NCBI GenBank assembly: GCA_026120185.1
Contig: JANUWF010001059.1
Location: forward strand, 1,967,001-2,031,000
Direction of reading: 5' to 3'
From: Voacanga thouarsii
Taxonomy: Eukaryota > Streptophyta > Magnoliopsida > Gentianales > Apocynaceae
Length of the DNA stretch: 64,000 bases
This document shows positions 21,808 to 34,498 of the stretch, piece after piece (positions within the stretch are counted from its first letter, which is position 1; each line of letters starts with the position of its first letter). The notes under the pieces are model-generated. The model worked only from the letters and a program-made list of their open reading frames with translations, made no database searches and was not told the origin of the DNA. The position numbers were made by a program, and so were the translations under genes.

Positions 21808-23526
21808 GAGCATGTACTAGGGTTAAAACTAAAAAAGGTGGTTCCTTTACTATTTAAAAAAAATGAATCTTTTATGGTTCAATATGATCCCTCATACATT
21901 GGTTTTTAGAGTTCATATACACCTCACGATTGAGGCATAGGATCATGTATTCTAATTTTTTTCCCATTGTTTTTCCTGGTTTTAAATAGATTCGATGTAC
22001 TCCTCGTGGTTAGAGCCATAGGCGCTTGTAAAGGCATGTTCTTTATACTTGTTTTTCCTGTTTCTTTATATTCTTATAATCTGTAAACTTTGGGGACTGG
22101 AATAATGTGATTACTATTTTTTTAGGGGCAAAAGATGGCTGTAAAGCTTGAAAGTTTTGGGTAGTTTTGTGGCTAGATTTTTGGCATTTTGGTGGCTGCT
22201 ATGTGCAGAATTTTTCTATGCAGAAGCTGGATTTTTTCCAGCAGTCGACAAACTCCAGAGCGCAACCGGCGCCGAGTACGGGAGATTGACCTGGCACTGG
22301 CTCCTCTAGGGCAGCAAAAGCCGGCAAACTCCAGAGTGCATCCAGTGTCGGGTATGGGAGTTAGACCCGATGTCAAGTCCTCTCGAAAATGGCAAAATGG
22401 GTCTGAAATACAGAGCAAAATAAGGTACAGTTTGGCCAGTTGTCCAAAAAATAGATGAGCAGCTGCTAAAGTTTTTTTCCTCAATTTTCCTTGATGTAAT
22501 CATGTTTTGAAACTATTGTATGAGGTTAATTTTCTGCAATAGTTTTATTTATCTATGGATGAATAATTTGCATGAAAATGAATAGTAAAGGATGGAAACA
22601 TCTTAGGATTAAACAAGATTATTAATTTTTAATTCATGATGTTTAATCCATAATTTGGTCACTTATGAATAAATGAATAGTTGAGCATGGAAAAAAGTTT
22701 ACTTTTGATATCATGCTTATTTCGTTTTTGTGATCAAATGCACGAGTTCTTGTGAGACCAAAATCTCACTAGATAGGACGAGTTTTGATAAAATGTTTTA
22801 ATCTAAGAAACATTAAAAAATAAAAGAGTTTATGATTTATTCTCTCAAAGGGTTTAATCCTTGGCATAGAGAATAATGTTGAATTTAAGGTTATTTAATA
22901 AAGTTTTATTTGGTTATTAACTTAGAATAGTAAAATAAATTCATAGTTTATTCTCTCAAAGGGTATAATCCTTGACATAGAGAATAATATTGAATTTTAG
23001 ATTTTTACTAAAGTTAATGAAACCATAAAAGTATAGAAAATGTTCTTTGGGCATAAAACTCTATTTTTAATAAAAGATTAGGTGGGATAGGGGTTCCAAC
23101 GACCCCATAGATTCCATCACAACTCCCATTAGAGAGAGTGGATTTTCTCATATCATTATGATCATGACCCCCTATAGGTTGGATTTCCACAAGTATCTAG
23201 AACTAATGGAATATAATAATTAAAAGCCTAGAGTATTTGCTAGGATCGACCAACTTACATTAGAGGTTTTAGCATTAGATTACCCATAGGTGGTATGAAT
23301 TAGTGGCCATCCTATTGGTGGAACTTTTTCCAGACCATTATCTATTTTAGGAAGTTTTTATTCGTGATGGTTATACACATAACTTAGAATGCTATTAATC
23401 TTCCTACAAAGCTTTGTTAGCTTTTCTAAGAGCCAAACTATTTATATTATTGATAATGGTTTTAAGAGTTATCTATTATCAACAAAATAATATAAAGAAT
23501 GTGCATTTTTATTTCTCGCAAACTAA
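21793..23526 (+). other. Long 5' leader of copia A
   Basis: About 1.7 kb of AT-rich leader with no conserved frame. It includes a GC-rich island at about 22240-22380 with GGCGCC and CTCCAGAG repeated twice. Copia B has the matching leader, split by element D. A at 23321-23336 shows the sequence of the empty D insertion site. Confidence 0.6.
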
Positions 23527-24381
23527 ATGAATGTTTTTCACAATATTTTAGAAATGTATGGTTTCAGTCCATTGTCAATCATTCTCAAGGAGAATAAATT
23601 GATAGTCCCAAATTATGTGGATTGGAAGAGGAACCTGAACATAGTACTCACTGCCGAAAAGTACAATTATTTTCTTACGGATCCCTGTCTTAAGATTGGG
23701 GAAGAATCCACTGATCAAGAGCAAGAGGCTGAGAAGACATGGTAGAAAGCCAATGAGATAGCTAAATGCTACATATTGGCTTCCATGTCTAGTGTGCTCC
23801 AATCTAAGCATGAGCATATCGCCACTGCGTATGATATTGATTTGTCATTACAGACTATGTATGTTAACAAGAGCCAGTCCGCAAGGCAGGAAGCTCTTAG
23901 GGCAATGATGAACACTAGGATGGCTGAGGAGGCATCAGTTCGAGAGCATCTACTCAAGATGATTGCTTATTTCGAGGAGCCCGAAGTCCTAGGAGCAATG
24001 ATAGATCCCAAGAGCCAAATTAACATAGTTCTTGAAACTCTACCTGACTCATATTCTCAGTTCAAGTTGAACTACAACATGATCAAGTTAAATATGAGTC
24101 TCACGGAGCTTATGAAAAAGCTCCAGGCGGTAAAGAAGATCATGAAGACCGTGTCAAAAGTTTTGGTCTCTCATTTTGCCTCTTCTGGAATTAAGGCAAA
24201 ACCTAAAAAATTCAAGAAGAAGAAGGTCCAGAACAACACAAGGGCCCAGCCCAAAGCATCTGGTCAGGCCAAGCCCAACGGGAAGCCCAAAGGCAAATGC
24301 TTCAAGTATGGTATGAAGAGGCATTGGAAGAATGATTGTGCGGACTTCTTAGCCAAGTCTATTTTAGGTATTACTCTATAA
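23527..24381 (+). pseudogene. Copia A gag
   Basis: ATG 23527 starts MNVFHNILEMYGF, then NYVDWKRNLNIVL (the gag N-terminal signature), a region with EEASVREHLLKM and LPDSYSQFKLNYNM, a lysine-rich linker, and a zinc knuckle at about 24299-24340. In the knuckle the second Cys is Tyr (CFKYGMKRHW...C), which would break metal binding. One TAG at 23743 interrupts the frame, where a glutamine codon would be expected. Gag forms the virus-like particle. Confidence 0.9.
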
Positions 24382-25551
24382 CTAGAGTCTATTTTAAGGG
24401 TTGGATCAACATCCTCCTGGACAGTTGATTCTGGAGCCACTAACCATGTCTGTAACACTTTGCAAGGGTTCAAAAGAACAAGAAGACTCAATAAGGGCGA
24501 TCATGGACTTCAAGTAGGCAATGGAGCAAGAATATGGACGAAAGCAGTGGGAGATCTTGAGCTTATTTTTTATTGCAATAGGAAGTTAATTTTAAACGTT
24601 ATTTTATATGTTTCTTATTTTCAACAAAATTTGATTTTAATTTCCAAATTGATGAATTAAGGATATTCTATTTCTTTCCATTCTAGTGTTTCCATCAGTA
24701 GAGATGGTAATTTAATTTGTTCAGAAAACATGTATAGAAATCTTTTTTATACACATTCTATTCAAAATAAAGTAAATAATATTCAAACTGAATCTAATAA
24801 TAAAAAGAGAAAGGCCATATTAAATGACTCGTATTTATGGCATCTTAGATTGGAACATATAAATCCCAATCGAATTCAGAAGCTAATTCATGATGGGTCT
24901 TTAGGTTTATTAAGAATGGAAGAATGGTCTCAGTGTGAATCTTGACTTAAAGGTAAAATGACCAAAAGGTCCTTTACCAAAAAGGCGGATAAAGCCATGG
25001 AAATACTAGCACTAGTTCATTCGGATGTTTGTGATCTGATGACTACACCAGCTAGAAGAGGCTACGAATACTTATATAATGAGGTACAAGTCTGACTCTT
25101 TTAATAAATTCAAGAAGTTCAAGAAGTGGACCGTTGAACAAGTAAACTAATTAAAACTTTGAGATCAGATCGTGGTGGAAAGTACATCCTGGGTGAGTTT
25201 AAGGATTACTTGGTATATCACGGTATAGTATCTCAGTTAACTACGCCTAGGACTCCCAAGTAGAATGGAGTGGTTGAGAAAAGAAATAGAACTTTAACGG
25301 AAATGGTCAGAAGCATGATGAGTCATGTATCTCTTCCTATTATTATTATTATTTTTTTTTTTGGATATGCCTTAGAATCAACGGCATATATTTTGAACTT
25401 GATACCTTCCAAATCAGTACCTAGGACACCCTATGAGATGTGGACTAGACGAAAGCCTAGTCTGAACCATCTCAAGATATAGGGTTATCCAACTTATGTG
25501 CTGACAAAAGAAAGTAAGCTAGAACCAAGATCAAGTTATGCTACTTTGTAA
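24382..25551 (+). pseudogene. Copia A protease and integrase, up to the solo LTR
   Basis: In the same frame as gag: protease motif WTVDSGATNHVCN (about 24420), the pre-integrase segment with DSYLWHLRLEHINPNRIQ (about 24830), integrase first Asp in VHSDVCD, second in LRSDRGGKY, third Glu in NGVVEKRNRTL (about 25275). Four or more stops are present. A deletion of about 50 bp near 25070 removes the segment between ARRGYEY and the YKSDSF stretch, as shown by comparison with copia B. The reading is then interrupted at 25556. Confidence 0.85.
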
Positions 25552-25556
25552 CACCC

Positions 25557-28500
25557 CACGACTACGTACCCTAAAAGGGCGGGGATGTCGCCCCGTCCCG
25601 TAGGATAAGGGGTCTTTAGAACGAGGTATAAAATATAAAGGCAATCTCCAAAGGAATCAACTTAGATAAATAAAGAAATACTCTTATTACATCAGGCTCA
25701 ACTTGGAGCAAAACGAAGTAAAACAAATATTGTTCAAAAGTATAAACGACAAAAGTCTCCTAGAACAGCATAGGAAAAATAGCCAAAGCCTCTACTATCA
25801 AGCCCCGCTGCCTCAACATAATCTATCTCCTGAAAACATGATGTAAAACAGTGTGAGAATAAATCTCAGTAAGTCCTATGTGTGCACATGGTGTTTTGAA
25901 TAGTACGTGTATGCAAAGTGCAAAACATTTGTAGAAATAATTTGGCAAGTCATAAACAATCTCTTTTTGCAAGGAGTGGGTTTTTTTCATTGTCACACTT
26001 TGTACAAAATAAATCCTTCACTCGGATAAACAGTCATGTCACCACACGTTGGGCTCCATGAGAACAAAATGGCCAAGGCACCACACTTTGTGCACCTTGT
26101 CCGGACCAGATTACCACACGTTGGGCGTTCTGATCAAGGTGAGTGTACAGCTCACCAGGTGAGATACTCCTCCATCTCCACACCCAACAAAACCATCCAG
26201 GTGTCCATGTCGGGAATATAAATAATACCATACCAGGTACACCTGCTAGCTCGAACTGGCCTGACCAACCAACACTGTCGCCTTTTCAAGCAGAGTTCAT
26301 CTTCTGGAGGTGGCCTCCTGCCAGAATACTTACTTTAGCCCTCTAAGACTAGTATTGTTAGCCTACCCTTATTGAGTACTCAACGAACGTATCCGTCAAT
26401 TCCTGATTCACAATATTTTCAAACCTTGGCTTTGTAAAATGTGGTTTTCTTTAAAAGAGTTTTCTAAAAATTTAGAAGAAAGAATAGTTTTCCTGATAAA
26501 ATCGTTAGTTTGACAAAACCGTTTAAAGAATAAATATCCACGTTTACAACCCAAGCAAACATAGTTTAACAATAGCTTTACAAAGCTTCACAATATAGAA
26601 TTTCCATCACAATATTTAACAAAACAGTTTATATAAGGACTTACCATCACAACATTTAATAAAAGAGTTTATGCAAGGACTTACTTGATATGCCTCGGAT
26701 AAATGTGATAAATTCACAGCTTGCTTCCCTCAATTATCCTCCTGATCTAAACCACATAATATCATGACCAGGGTCTCAATTGATTCAAACATGCTCTAAT
26801 CCCATTTATTTTCACAACAATTTGCAATCCCCTATTTAATTCGAAGTAAACTATTCAATCCCCAAAGATCATATACTACAACCACATGTTCATCTCGCTA
26901 ATAAACACCATTAAACTTTACTTTCGGCATCAAGGGTGGGTATTCCCTTACCTTGCAACAACCGGGTAATGAGGTATCGATGCTCCTATGGTGATCGTCC
27001 TGAGTTCGCTTGAGAAGAAGAGAAAAGCTACCTCCTTTGCTTCTCTTGACCGAAAATTAAGGAAGAAGATGAAATCAGCCTCTATGGATTTAAGGGTAAA
27101 AGAAAGAGAAAAGAATCATTAGAGAAAACGGCATCAAGAGGTTGAAATGATTTGTGCTTACCTTAAGGTGTGCTCGATTTTTGGCTTAGAATAGTCTTGA
27201 GTTTTCGAAAATTTGCAGAGAGAATTTGCTGGAATTTTCGTGTAGAATGGAGAGGGTAGACGGTTGCTATGATTTAAAGTTGGAGAAGATTGGTTTAGGG
27301 TTAGATGGTGATGTTTAAAAAGACTCCTAATGGCTTTAGGTTTCTTGGACAGCAAGGGCGAAATTTCAGCTTGTTGTGCCCCCTCTTGCTGCCGAATTTG
27401 GGAGGGTGTAATGGAGGAAAATATTCTGCAATTTGCTCCTTTGTGCTGGCCAAAATACTGCTCAAAAGAAGGCTGAATGTGTTCAGAATTTTTTGGCCAA
27501 ACAAGGAAGAGTTTGAGTGAGTTTTGGTGACTGAAAATTCTGTGCAAGTGCTGTGCGAAATTGCTGAACAAAAGGAGAAGAAATTCTGGACTGTTCAGGC
27601 TGTAATTCTGCCGAAATTTCCAGAGAAAGGATGAGGGTTTTGGGCGCTGAAATTGGCTTGATCAGCTGGGGTTTTTTGGTGTGTTTTGTGTGCAGAATTT
27701 CGGTTGGATTAGGAGTACAAGGCTGGCCGAAATTCCTGTGCAAGCTGACCGAATTTTCTGGTTTCCAAGCTGCCGAAAATCAGTAGTTTTTTTTAGATAG
27801 AAATTCTGGTTTTGTGCAGCTAAGGTAGTTGAATTGTTAAGGAGTGTTCTAGGTGTTTTGAGCTAGGATTTACAGAGTTGGATTGTAGCTAAAGAGGGCT
27901 GGAATTTCGGACAGCTTGTGTTGATACAAAGCTGTCGAAATTCTGCTAGGATAAGAAAGAAAATCCTAGTTGAATTTGGATTGAAATAAAATCTGGCTTT
28001 ATCAAGGATTTGGATAAGATTTCCTCTAGTCCTAGAAGAGTTTGAATTGAGCTAAAAGTGCTCCAAGGTGGCGGACAAAATCTAGAAAAATTTCCAGAAT
28101 TTTCCAACTTAAGGTTTTCGAAAATCCAAGGGATCAAAAGCTGAAAATAAAGCAAACTTTATCCTTATCTAAAATCCTTGAACTTAGGAGTTAAATATGG
28201 AGTCTTATTCCTATAAAAGTGACGTTTAAACCCAAAGAATATATCTAAGACTTTAGTTAAAATATTTCTCTAAAACAATTAAATAAATAAAAGGATTATG
28301 GCTAAAATTTTTGAAGAGGTAAAATAAGATTTTTCCCTAATATATTCCCTAACTCTAATATTCATCAAGAAGAGTTTTATACCACTTGAAATTCTTCAAA
28401 GTGGCGCCTAACTAGGGGTTTCGGCCAAGGCATGAAGAATACTAGAAAAGGAATTCAAAAGAAAGCTTAAAATTTTCAAAAGGTAGGATTCGAACTCGGG

Positions 28501-28800
28501 TCACCAAAGGAAATCACCAACCTTCCCGCTATTCCAAAACAACTCCAATACTAATTTTTTCCCACGATCAGTTCTCACCACCCTAATACTCATCCTTCCA
28601 AATCTTCGACCAAACCTCCCTTATCCAAATCTTTAACAACACAACTATTTCACATCAATTAATTCAAATGCAAGAGCAACGGAAAAATTCACATGCATCC
28701 ATGCAAATAAAATTATTCTAGCTACCACATAAAATGCAAGATGCTATGCAATGCATGACTTTTCCCCATAGTCAAATGTGGTTTTGGGCGGGGTATTACA
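25557..28800 (-). mobile_element. Solo LTR, 3.2 kb, second copy of the 7447 family
   Basis: On the minus strand it runs TGTAATACCCCGCC (28800) to GGGGTGTTACA (25557), flanked by TACTT (25552-25556 and 28801-28805). Copia B at about 41820-41840 has the same integrase sequence with a single TACTT, giving a clean empty-site comparison. No internal retroelement domain is present. Many copies of AATTTCGGC or its complement are spread through the middle 1 kb. Confidence 0.9.
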
Positions 28801-30658
28801 TACTTCGTTGGGTATCCAAAAGGAATGAGAGGCAGATATTTCTAATATCCTCAAGAGCATAAAGTACTTGTTAATAACAATCTAGATACTTAGAGGATGA
28901 ACAAGTTACTTCCACCATTGGTTCAAGCAAAATAGAGTTAGAAGAGAAGTTGGTCACTGATTCAACTTTAGGTACTTCTAACACCCCGATCGAGGAATCA
29001 ACAGAAACACAATCGGATATTCCTATACATACTGAGCCTCGTCAGAGTGGGAGGATCACAAGAGTTCCAAAAAAGTGGACTAGAGAGATCTATGATATAG
29101 TCTCTGATTATCAGCAACAAGATCACACTAGATACGAAGGGGCCATTGTTGATGTTGATGTAGATAAATGGCATCTAGCCATAAATGTCGAGATTGAGTC
29201 TATGTACCTCAATCAGGTCTGGGATTTTGTCACTGCGCCTGATGGGATAAAATTCATTGGGTTTAAGTGGATTTACAAGAGAACAAGAGGTGCGGATGGA
29301 GAGGTTGAAACCTATAAAGCAAGGTTGGTTGCTAAAGGTTATACTTAAAAAAAAAGAGATTAATTATGAGGAAACCTTTTCAACAGTAGCCATTCCTAAG
29401 TATATCCGAAATCTCTTAGCCATCGCATGTCATTATGACTACGAGATATGGTAGATAGATGTTAAGACGGCCTTTTTAAATGAATATCTTAGCGAAGACA
29501 TCTATATGTCCTAGCCAGAAGGTTTTGTTGCTAGAGGTCAAGAACAAATGGTCTGTAAGCTTAAAAAGTCCATCTATGGACTTAAGCAAGCATCACAAGT
29601 ATGAAACATACGTTTTAATGAAACTGTGAAAGCTTATGGTTTCATTTAAAACGCGAATGAACCATATGTGTATAAGAAATTAAATAGTGGCAAAATGATT
29701 TTTTTGGTATTTTATGTGGATAACATTCTACTCATTGGAAATGATATAGGGACATTGTCATCCATTAAGGTTTGGCTATCTAGTCAGTTTAAGCATGAAA
29801 GACTTGGGAGAAGCTAGCTATATTCTAGGTATTAAGTTTCTTAGAAATATGAAGCAAAGAATTAGGCTTATCCCAGTCTGCTTATATTGACAAGATATTA
29901 GTTAAGTACAGCATGGATTAATGTAGAAGGGCTTTCATACCCTTTAGACATGGATTATCCTTGTCTTCCAAGCAGCATCCTCAGACACAGGAAGAAAAGT
30001 AGAAAATGAGTAGGATTCCTTATGCCTCAGCTGCGGGAAGTTAATGTATGCTATACTTTGTACTAGGCCAAATATCTACTTTGTAGTAGGTATGGTTAGT
30101 AGATATTAGTCAAAGAGGAAGCTCACTAGCAAGTCGTAAAACATATATTTTTATATCATTCTGATGATTTGGTTTCTACCGGTTACATAGACTCAGACTT
30201 CTAAGTAGATAAAGATGAAAGAAAATCCACTAGCGGATATGTCTTCACTTTTTCTGGAGGAGCTATTTCATGGAGAAGTATCAAGCAATCTTGCATTATT
30301 GATTCTACCATGGAAATTGAGTACATTACTGCTTTATAAGCTTCTAAAGAAGCTGTGTATCTCCAAAAGTTCCTCATAGAACTTGGAGTAGTACCACACA
30401 TAGATAGGTCATCACCATTTATTCTGCTAATTTTGGAGTGGTATCACAATGCAAAGAACCTCGAAACCATAGGAAGGACAAGCACATAGAGAAGAAGTAT
30501 AACCTCATCTGGGAGTTTATCCAGAAACGGGAGATAGTAGGTGATCAGATTTTCTCTGTCAACAATCTAACGGATCCTTTTACCAAGCATTTGATAGAAA
30601 ATATTTTTTGCAGACACTTAGATATCATGGGGGTAAGCACTTATAGACTTTCTTAGTC
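28801..30658 (+). pseudogene. Copia A integrase tail, reverse transcriptase and RNase H
   Basis: Begins with the integrase tail GYPKGMRGRYF, then the hinge with RITRVPKKWTREIYD, RT start YLNQVWDFV and GFKWIYKRTRG, YKARLVAKGYT, a stop, VAIPKYIRNLLAIA, the box YVDN (29713-29724; YVDD expected), and GLGEASYILGI-like. RNase H includes YTDSDF-like and SQCKEPRNHRKDKHIEKKYN, ending DPFTKHLIENIFCRHLDI. More than ten stops and frame shifts. The polypurine tract lies just before 30680 (CAAGTGGTAGAT). Confidence 0.85.
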
Positions 30659-30679
30659 TTTGTAGTGCAAGTGGTAGAT

Positions 30680-31314
30680 TGTTGGAAAGTATGCCCTCAA
30701 AGACTATGTATTCTATATGAACATATTGCAATAAAATGTTTATTCATTCAATTTATTTTATTTCTTACATTATTACATATTTAAAGGTCCAAGTATGACA
30801 AGTAATGGTCTATGTATCGGGTCGTTCTTCATAGTAAGGTATAAACTATGGGTACTTGTCATACAAATAAAATTTAGTTCTTAGTCGTTTGATGGAACTA
30901 GGAATTTCTTCAAGGTAAGACTATTGTGCCATGATTTCCAATAAGGAATGGTTTACCTTAAATTAATGAGTAATTCACTCATATCATAGATATAAGCGTA
31001 TTTCAAATACGTAAAACTAGACCAGTAGTAGTGGTCTCTTTTAAAGGACTATAATTATAGAGACACGACTACTACTGCTACAGCATGGACAGATACCTTC
31101 ATACTTGAGTGTAAGTTGGTGGTTTCAAGAAGCTAGGGTTTTATACTTTGATGTATGTTGGGTGAGATTTCTTTTGTGAGATCAATATCCATGTATATTG
31201 GGTGTATTACTCTAATTAGTTAAAACAGACTCATGCAATAGAGTTTCTATGCTTCACTTAGTGAGGTTAATTTACCCCTTTGTGATTGTCCAGGAAAATC
31301 TAATGATCCAGGGC
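30680..31314 (+). repeat. 3' LTR of copia A, part 1
   Basis: Starts TGTTGGAAAGTATGCC and matches the 5' LTR to about the AATCCAGG stretch at 20590. It breaks off at 31314 where copia B begins. The rest resumes at 55669. About 50 bp of the LTR between the two parts is missing. Confidence 0.85.
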
Positions 31315-31320
31315 CAACTC

Positions 31321-31375
31321 ACACTAAAATATAAAACCCTGTCTTCGCCAACTCACACTAAAGTATGAAGGTATC
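31321..31375 (-). repeat. 3' LTR of copia B, small left remnant
   Basis: Matches the 5' LTR of B at about 55195-55250 (ends AAGTATGAAGGTAT). It is joined to the other part (39516-39933) once element C is removed. A short repeat CAACTCACACTAAA occurs at 31315 and 31350, probably filler copied during repair of the deletion. Confidence 0.75.
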
Positions 31376-32827
31376 TGATAGGAGCTAAATTGGTTATACT
31401 TTGCTTAGTTATTTGAGGCTCTTTTGTAATACATTTTGTTTAATAACTAGTCATATTCTTTCATATTTGAGATTTTACCCTTGGAAAGATATTTTGGTCA
31501 TTTTCTCAGGATTTTAGGTAAAACAAAGCAAAACCGTCGTGAAACAGAGCATAGGCAGCGCCGACTGCAAGGCTAGAACTAGCGCCGGCTGCACTCTGGA
31601 ATGCATGCGCACAATTCAAAGAAAAATCAGCGGACGAGTGGAGAAACAGAACCAAGGCGGCGCCAACTCCAAAGGACCAAGGCGGCGCCGGCTGTGGTCT
31701 GTCCCTGAGGCGGTGCTGCGATCTTTCTACGCGTTTTTAGAAATCTGAAGAGTTTTAGTAGCTTTCAACTTCTACTTGGCCAAGAACTTTGTACCTACAA
31801 GTTTAGGCACCTCTTAAGCCTATAAATAGATGGAAAATACAAAGGAAAAAGGGAGAATTCATTGATCATCATAGAAAATCACTCAGTCTAAAGAGAATTC
31901 TTCGAAGTTCAAGGAGGGTTGCACAAGAAGGTTTTCAAAGGAAGAAGAAGGAGGCTTGTCTATGAGTTCTTTTTTTTACTTTGTTTTCTTTTTCTTGACA
32001 ATGATATGTTAATTATTTTATTATAATTCAACATTATTTTAGATATTCGTGATTTCTAGAGTTATTTGATTTTTTGATTAATTGGTTATTATTCTTGGTA
32101 TTCAATTACTTATGCTTATTACGAGATTAGTTAGTTGATTATATCCATTGACTTGCTAGACTAAAGGGGGTTGATGGGTGTTTTAATTTGTTAATTTCAT
32201 ATTCTATTGGCAATTAACTTACCGGACCAAAGGGGGTTGATTGTTTAAGAACTGGTAATTGAAGATTAATTGATGTCTTCCGAGACCAAGGGTTCATTGA
32301 TTAATTTCATGTTCTAAATTCGCTGAGACCAAGGGAATTTAATTAAGGATTGTGTTTAATGCGTCTTTTGGATGAATTAGTTGAGACGGACCAACTGATT
32401 CTAATTCATCTAGAAGATAGTGATTTCATGGATTGACTATCAAAGTGAGTCTACATTCATCCTTCATGGTGTCAAGAGAATGATTGGTTATGATAATGGT
32501 TAAATTCTTTAAGATCATGTTTGTCTAAACAATGGCTTGAGTTGCATAAATATACATCCTTGACACAGACATATACATATTTTTATTTTTTTTTTTTTTA
32601 ATTTTTATTTTATTTATTTTGCACTTTATCGAGTCGGTTAAACAATGAAAGAAGGGTAATTAATGTCTACTTGTTCCTTGAGGAGCGACACTTGTTTTAA
32701 CCCTATGCTCAGTTAATGATAAGTACGCTTGCTCATATGTGTGATTTAGATTTAACATTTTAATTTGAACTTGATTGGGAATGTGCTTAGTTTTGTATGA
32801 TTTTTATACCCGAGTCTGAACGCATCA
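31376..32827 (+). repeat. 5' LTR of element C
   Basis: 1452 bp, TG...CA. It contains a GC-rich island at about 31548-31720 with GGCGCC twice, a TATA box at 31821, and two copies of ACCAAAGGGGGTTGAT-like sequence at about 32162 and 32229, one of which is missing from the 3' LTR. Confidence 0.9.
31821..31830 (+). promoter_or_regulatory. TATA box of element C
   Basis: TATAAATAGA, preserved at 38571-38580 in the 3' LTR. Transcription would start about 30 bp downstream, making 31376-31850 U3. Confidence 0.7.
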
Positions 32828-32833
32828 AGTTTT

Positions 32834-32851
32834 TGGCGCCGTTGCCGGGGA
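32834..32851 (+). promoter_or_regulatory. Primer-binding site of element C
   Basis: TGGCGCCGTTGCCGGGGA, six bases after the LTR end. This is the site typical of Athila-type gypsy elements, thought to pair with an aspartate tRNA. Confidence 0.9.
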
Positions 32852-33123
32852 ACAATAGCATGAAAACTCGAATTTTGTTAATTTAACCATGTAAATATAT
32901 AAATATGTCAATAGGTAAATATGTATATTTGTTCTTTCTGCAAAATGGTGCTATCTTTTGTATTTCGTGTATTCTTGTATAACCTTGTAACCTAACCTAA
33001 CTTAACCAACTAACTTAGACGGAGTTTGAATTACTAACTTTGTAACCTTGTATTTGTGTTATTTTAACCATTAATTATATCTATAAACTTGCTTCTTGTT
33101 TTCTTAGGTATTACCCTTGGTAC

Positions 33124-34498
33124 ATGACCCGAAAATCCAACAACGAGATAGTCGATTTTGACCCTGAAATCAAGAGGACGTTAACAAAAATTCACCGAAC
33201 AATTCAAAGGAATCTGATTGTCGAGATGGATGTTGCTCAATAGAATAATACTGGGAATGATAGGAGAGTTATGGACGACTTTGTGAAACCCGCAATCTCG
33301 GGCTCAAGCTCGAGTATCACTAGACTTAGGGTAGATGCCAACAATTTTGAAATAAAACCCAATATTATTCAAATGGTGCAGAATATGGTTCAATTTGACG
33401 GGTTACCGGAAGAGGATCCCAATACTCATTTAGCCAGTTTTCTTGAGATTTATGATACCTTCAAAATGAATGGTGTTTCTAAAGATGCCATTAAATTACG
33501 ACTTTTGCCCTTTTCCTTGAGAGATAGAGCTAAATCGTGGTTAAAATCTTTACCTACAGGTTCCATCACAACTTGGAATGCCTTAGCTGAAAAATTTTTT
33601 GCCAAATATTTCCCTCCAGCTAGGACAGCCAAGCTTAGGAATGAAATCTTCGCCTTCCAACAACTAGATTCTGAGCCCTTATATGCGAGTTGGGAGAGAT
33701 TTAAGAAAATGTTAAGAAAATGCCCACACCACGGATTCGAGCTGGGGATGCAAATGCTTATCTTCTTAAATGGCCTCACGTTTGCAACACGACAAGTGGT
33801 GGACTCTTCTGCAGGGGGTTCTATCAACCATAAAACTCCGGAACAGGTATTTGAGCTTATTGAAAATTTGACTTCTAATAACTATTCTTGAGGAAGTGCA
33901 AGGTCAAAGGCTCATATGCAAGGAGTACACAAAGTGAATACTGTGGCAGTATTAGAGGCTAAAGTAGACGCCTTAACTCAAAAGATGGAGCAGTTGGTGA
34001 TGCCTCAAGGCCAAGTGTTAAACGTCAACTGCGATTTCTGTGGAGAAGGGCACCCTAATCATGAATGCCAAAAGATGGGGTCACTCTAAGAAGCTTCAGA
34101 ATAAGCGGCCTTCGCTGGTAATGTCCGGCCAGATAACAATTTATATAGCTCTACCTATAATCCTGGCTGGAGAAATCACCATAATTTCTCTTAGTGCAAT
34201 AAGAATCCACCTAGGCAAAGTTCTTTCAATTTTGGGGGTAACCAAAGGAATCCAAACTCGATAAACAACACAGCAGCACCTCAAGAACCACCGGTGGAAG
34301 ATTTGATTGGCTAATTGGTAAGTACCACAGAGGCTAAGTTCCAAGGAGTTGATGCGACAACAAGGAACCTAGAGGCTTCCATGCGCAATTTAGAAAACCA
34401 GATTGGTCAACTAGCCAAACTTATGGGGGATCGTCAAGCAAGAACACTACCAGGGAATACGGAAGAAAATCCACGGGATCACAACTGTGGAAAACCTT
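33124..34498 (+). pseudogene. Athila-like gag of element C
   Basis: ATG 33124 (MTRKSNNEIVDFDPE). A stop at 33241 precedes the longest open part (33271-33891) with FDGLPEEDPNTHLASFLEI, LRLLPFSLRDRAKSWL and FFAKYFPPARTAKLRNEI, the retrotransposon gag domain. After a TGA at 33889 the frame continues with a zinc knuckle CDFCGEGHPNHEC (about 34028-34068) and ends with RNLENQIGQLAKLM and GNTEENPRDH. Four stops and a frame shift in about 460 codons. Gag packages the element RNA, so it may have been a functional feature of this pol-less family. Confidence 0.85.
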
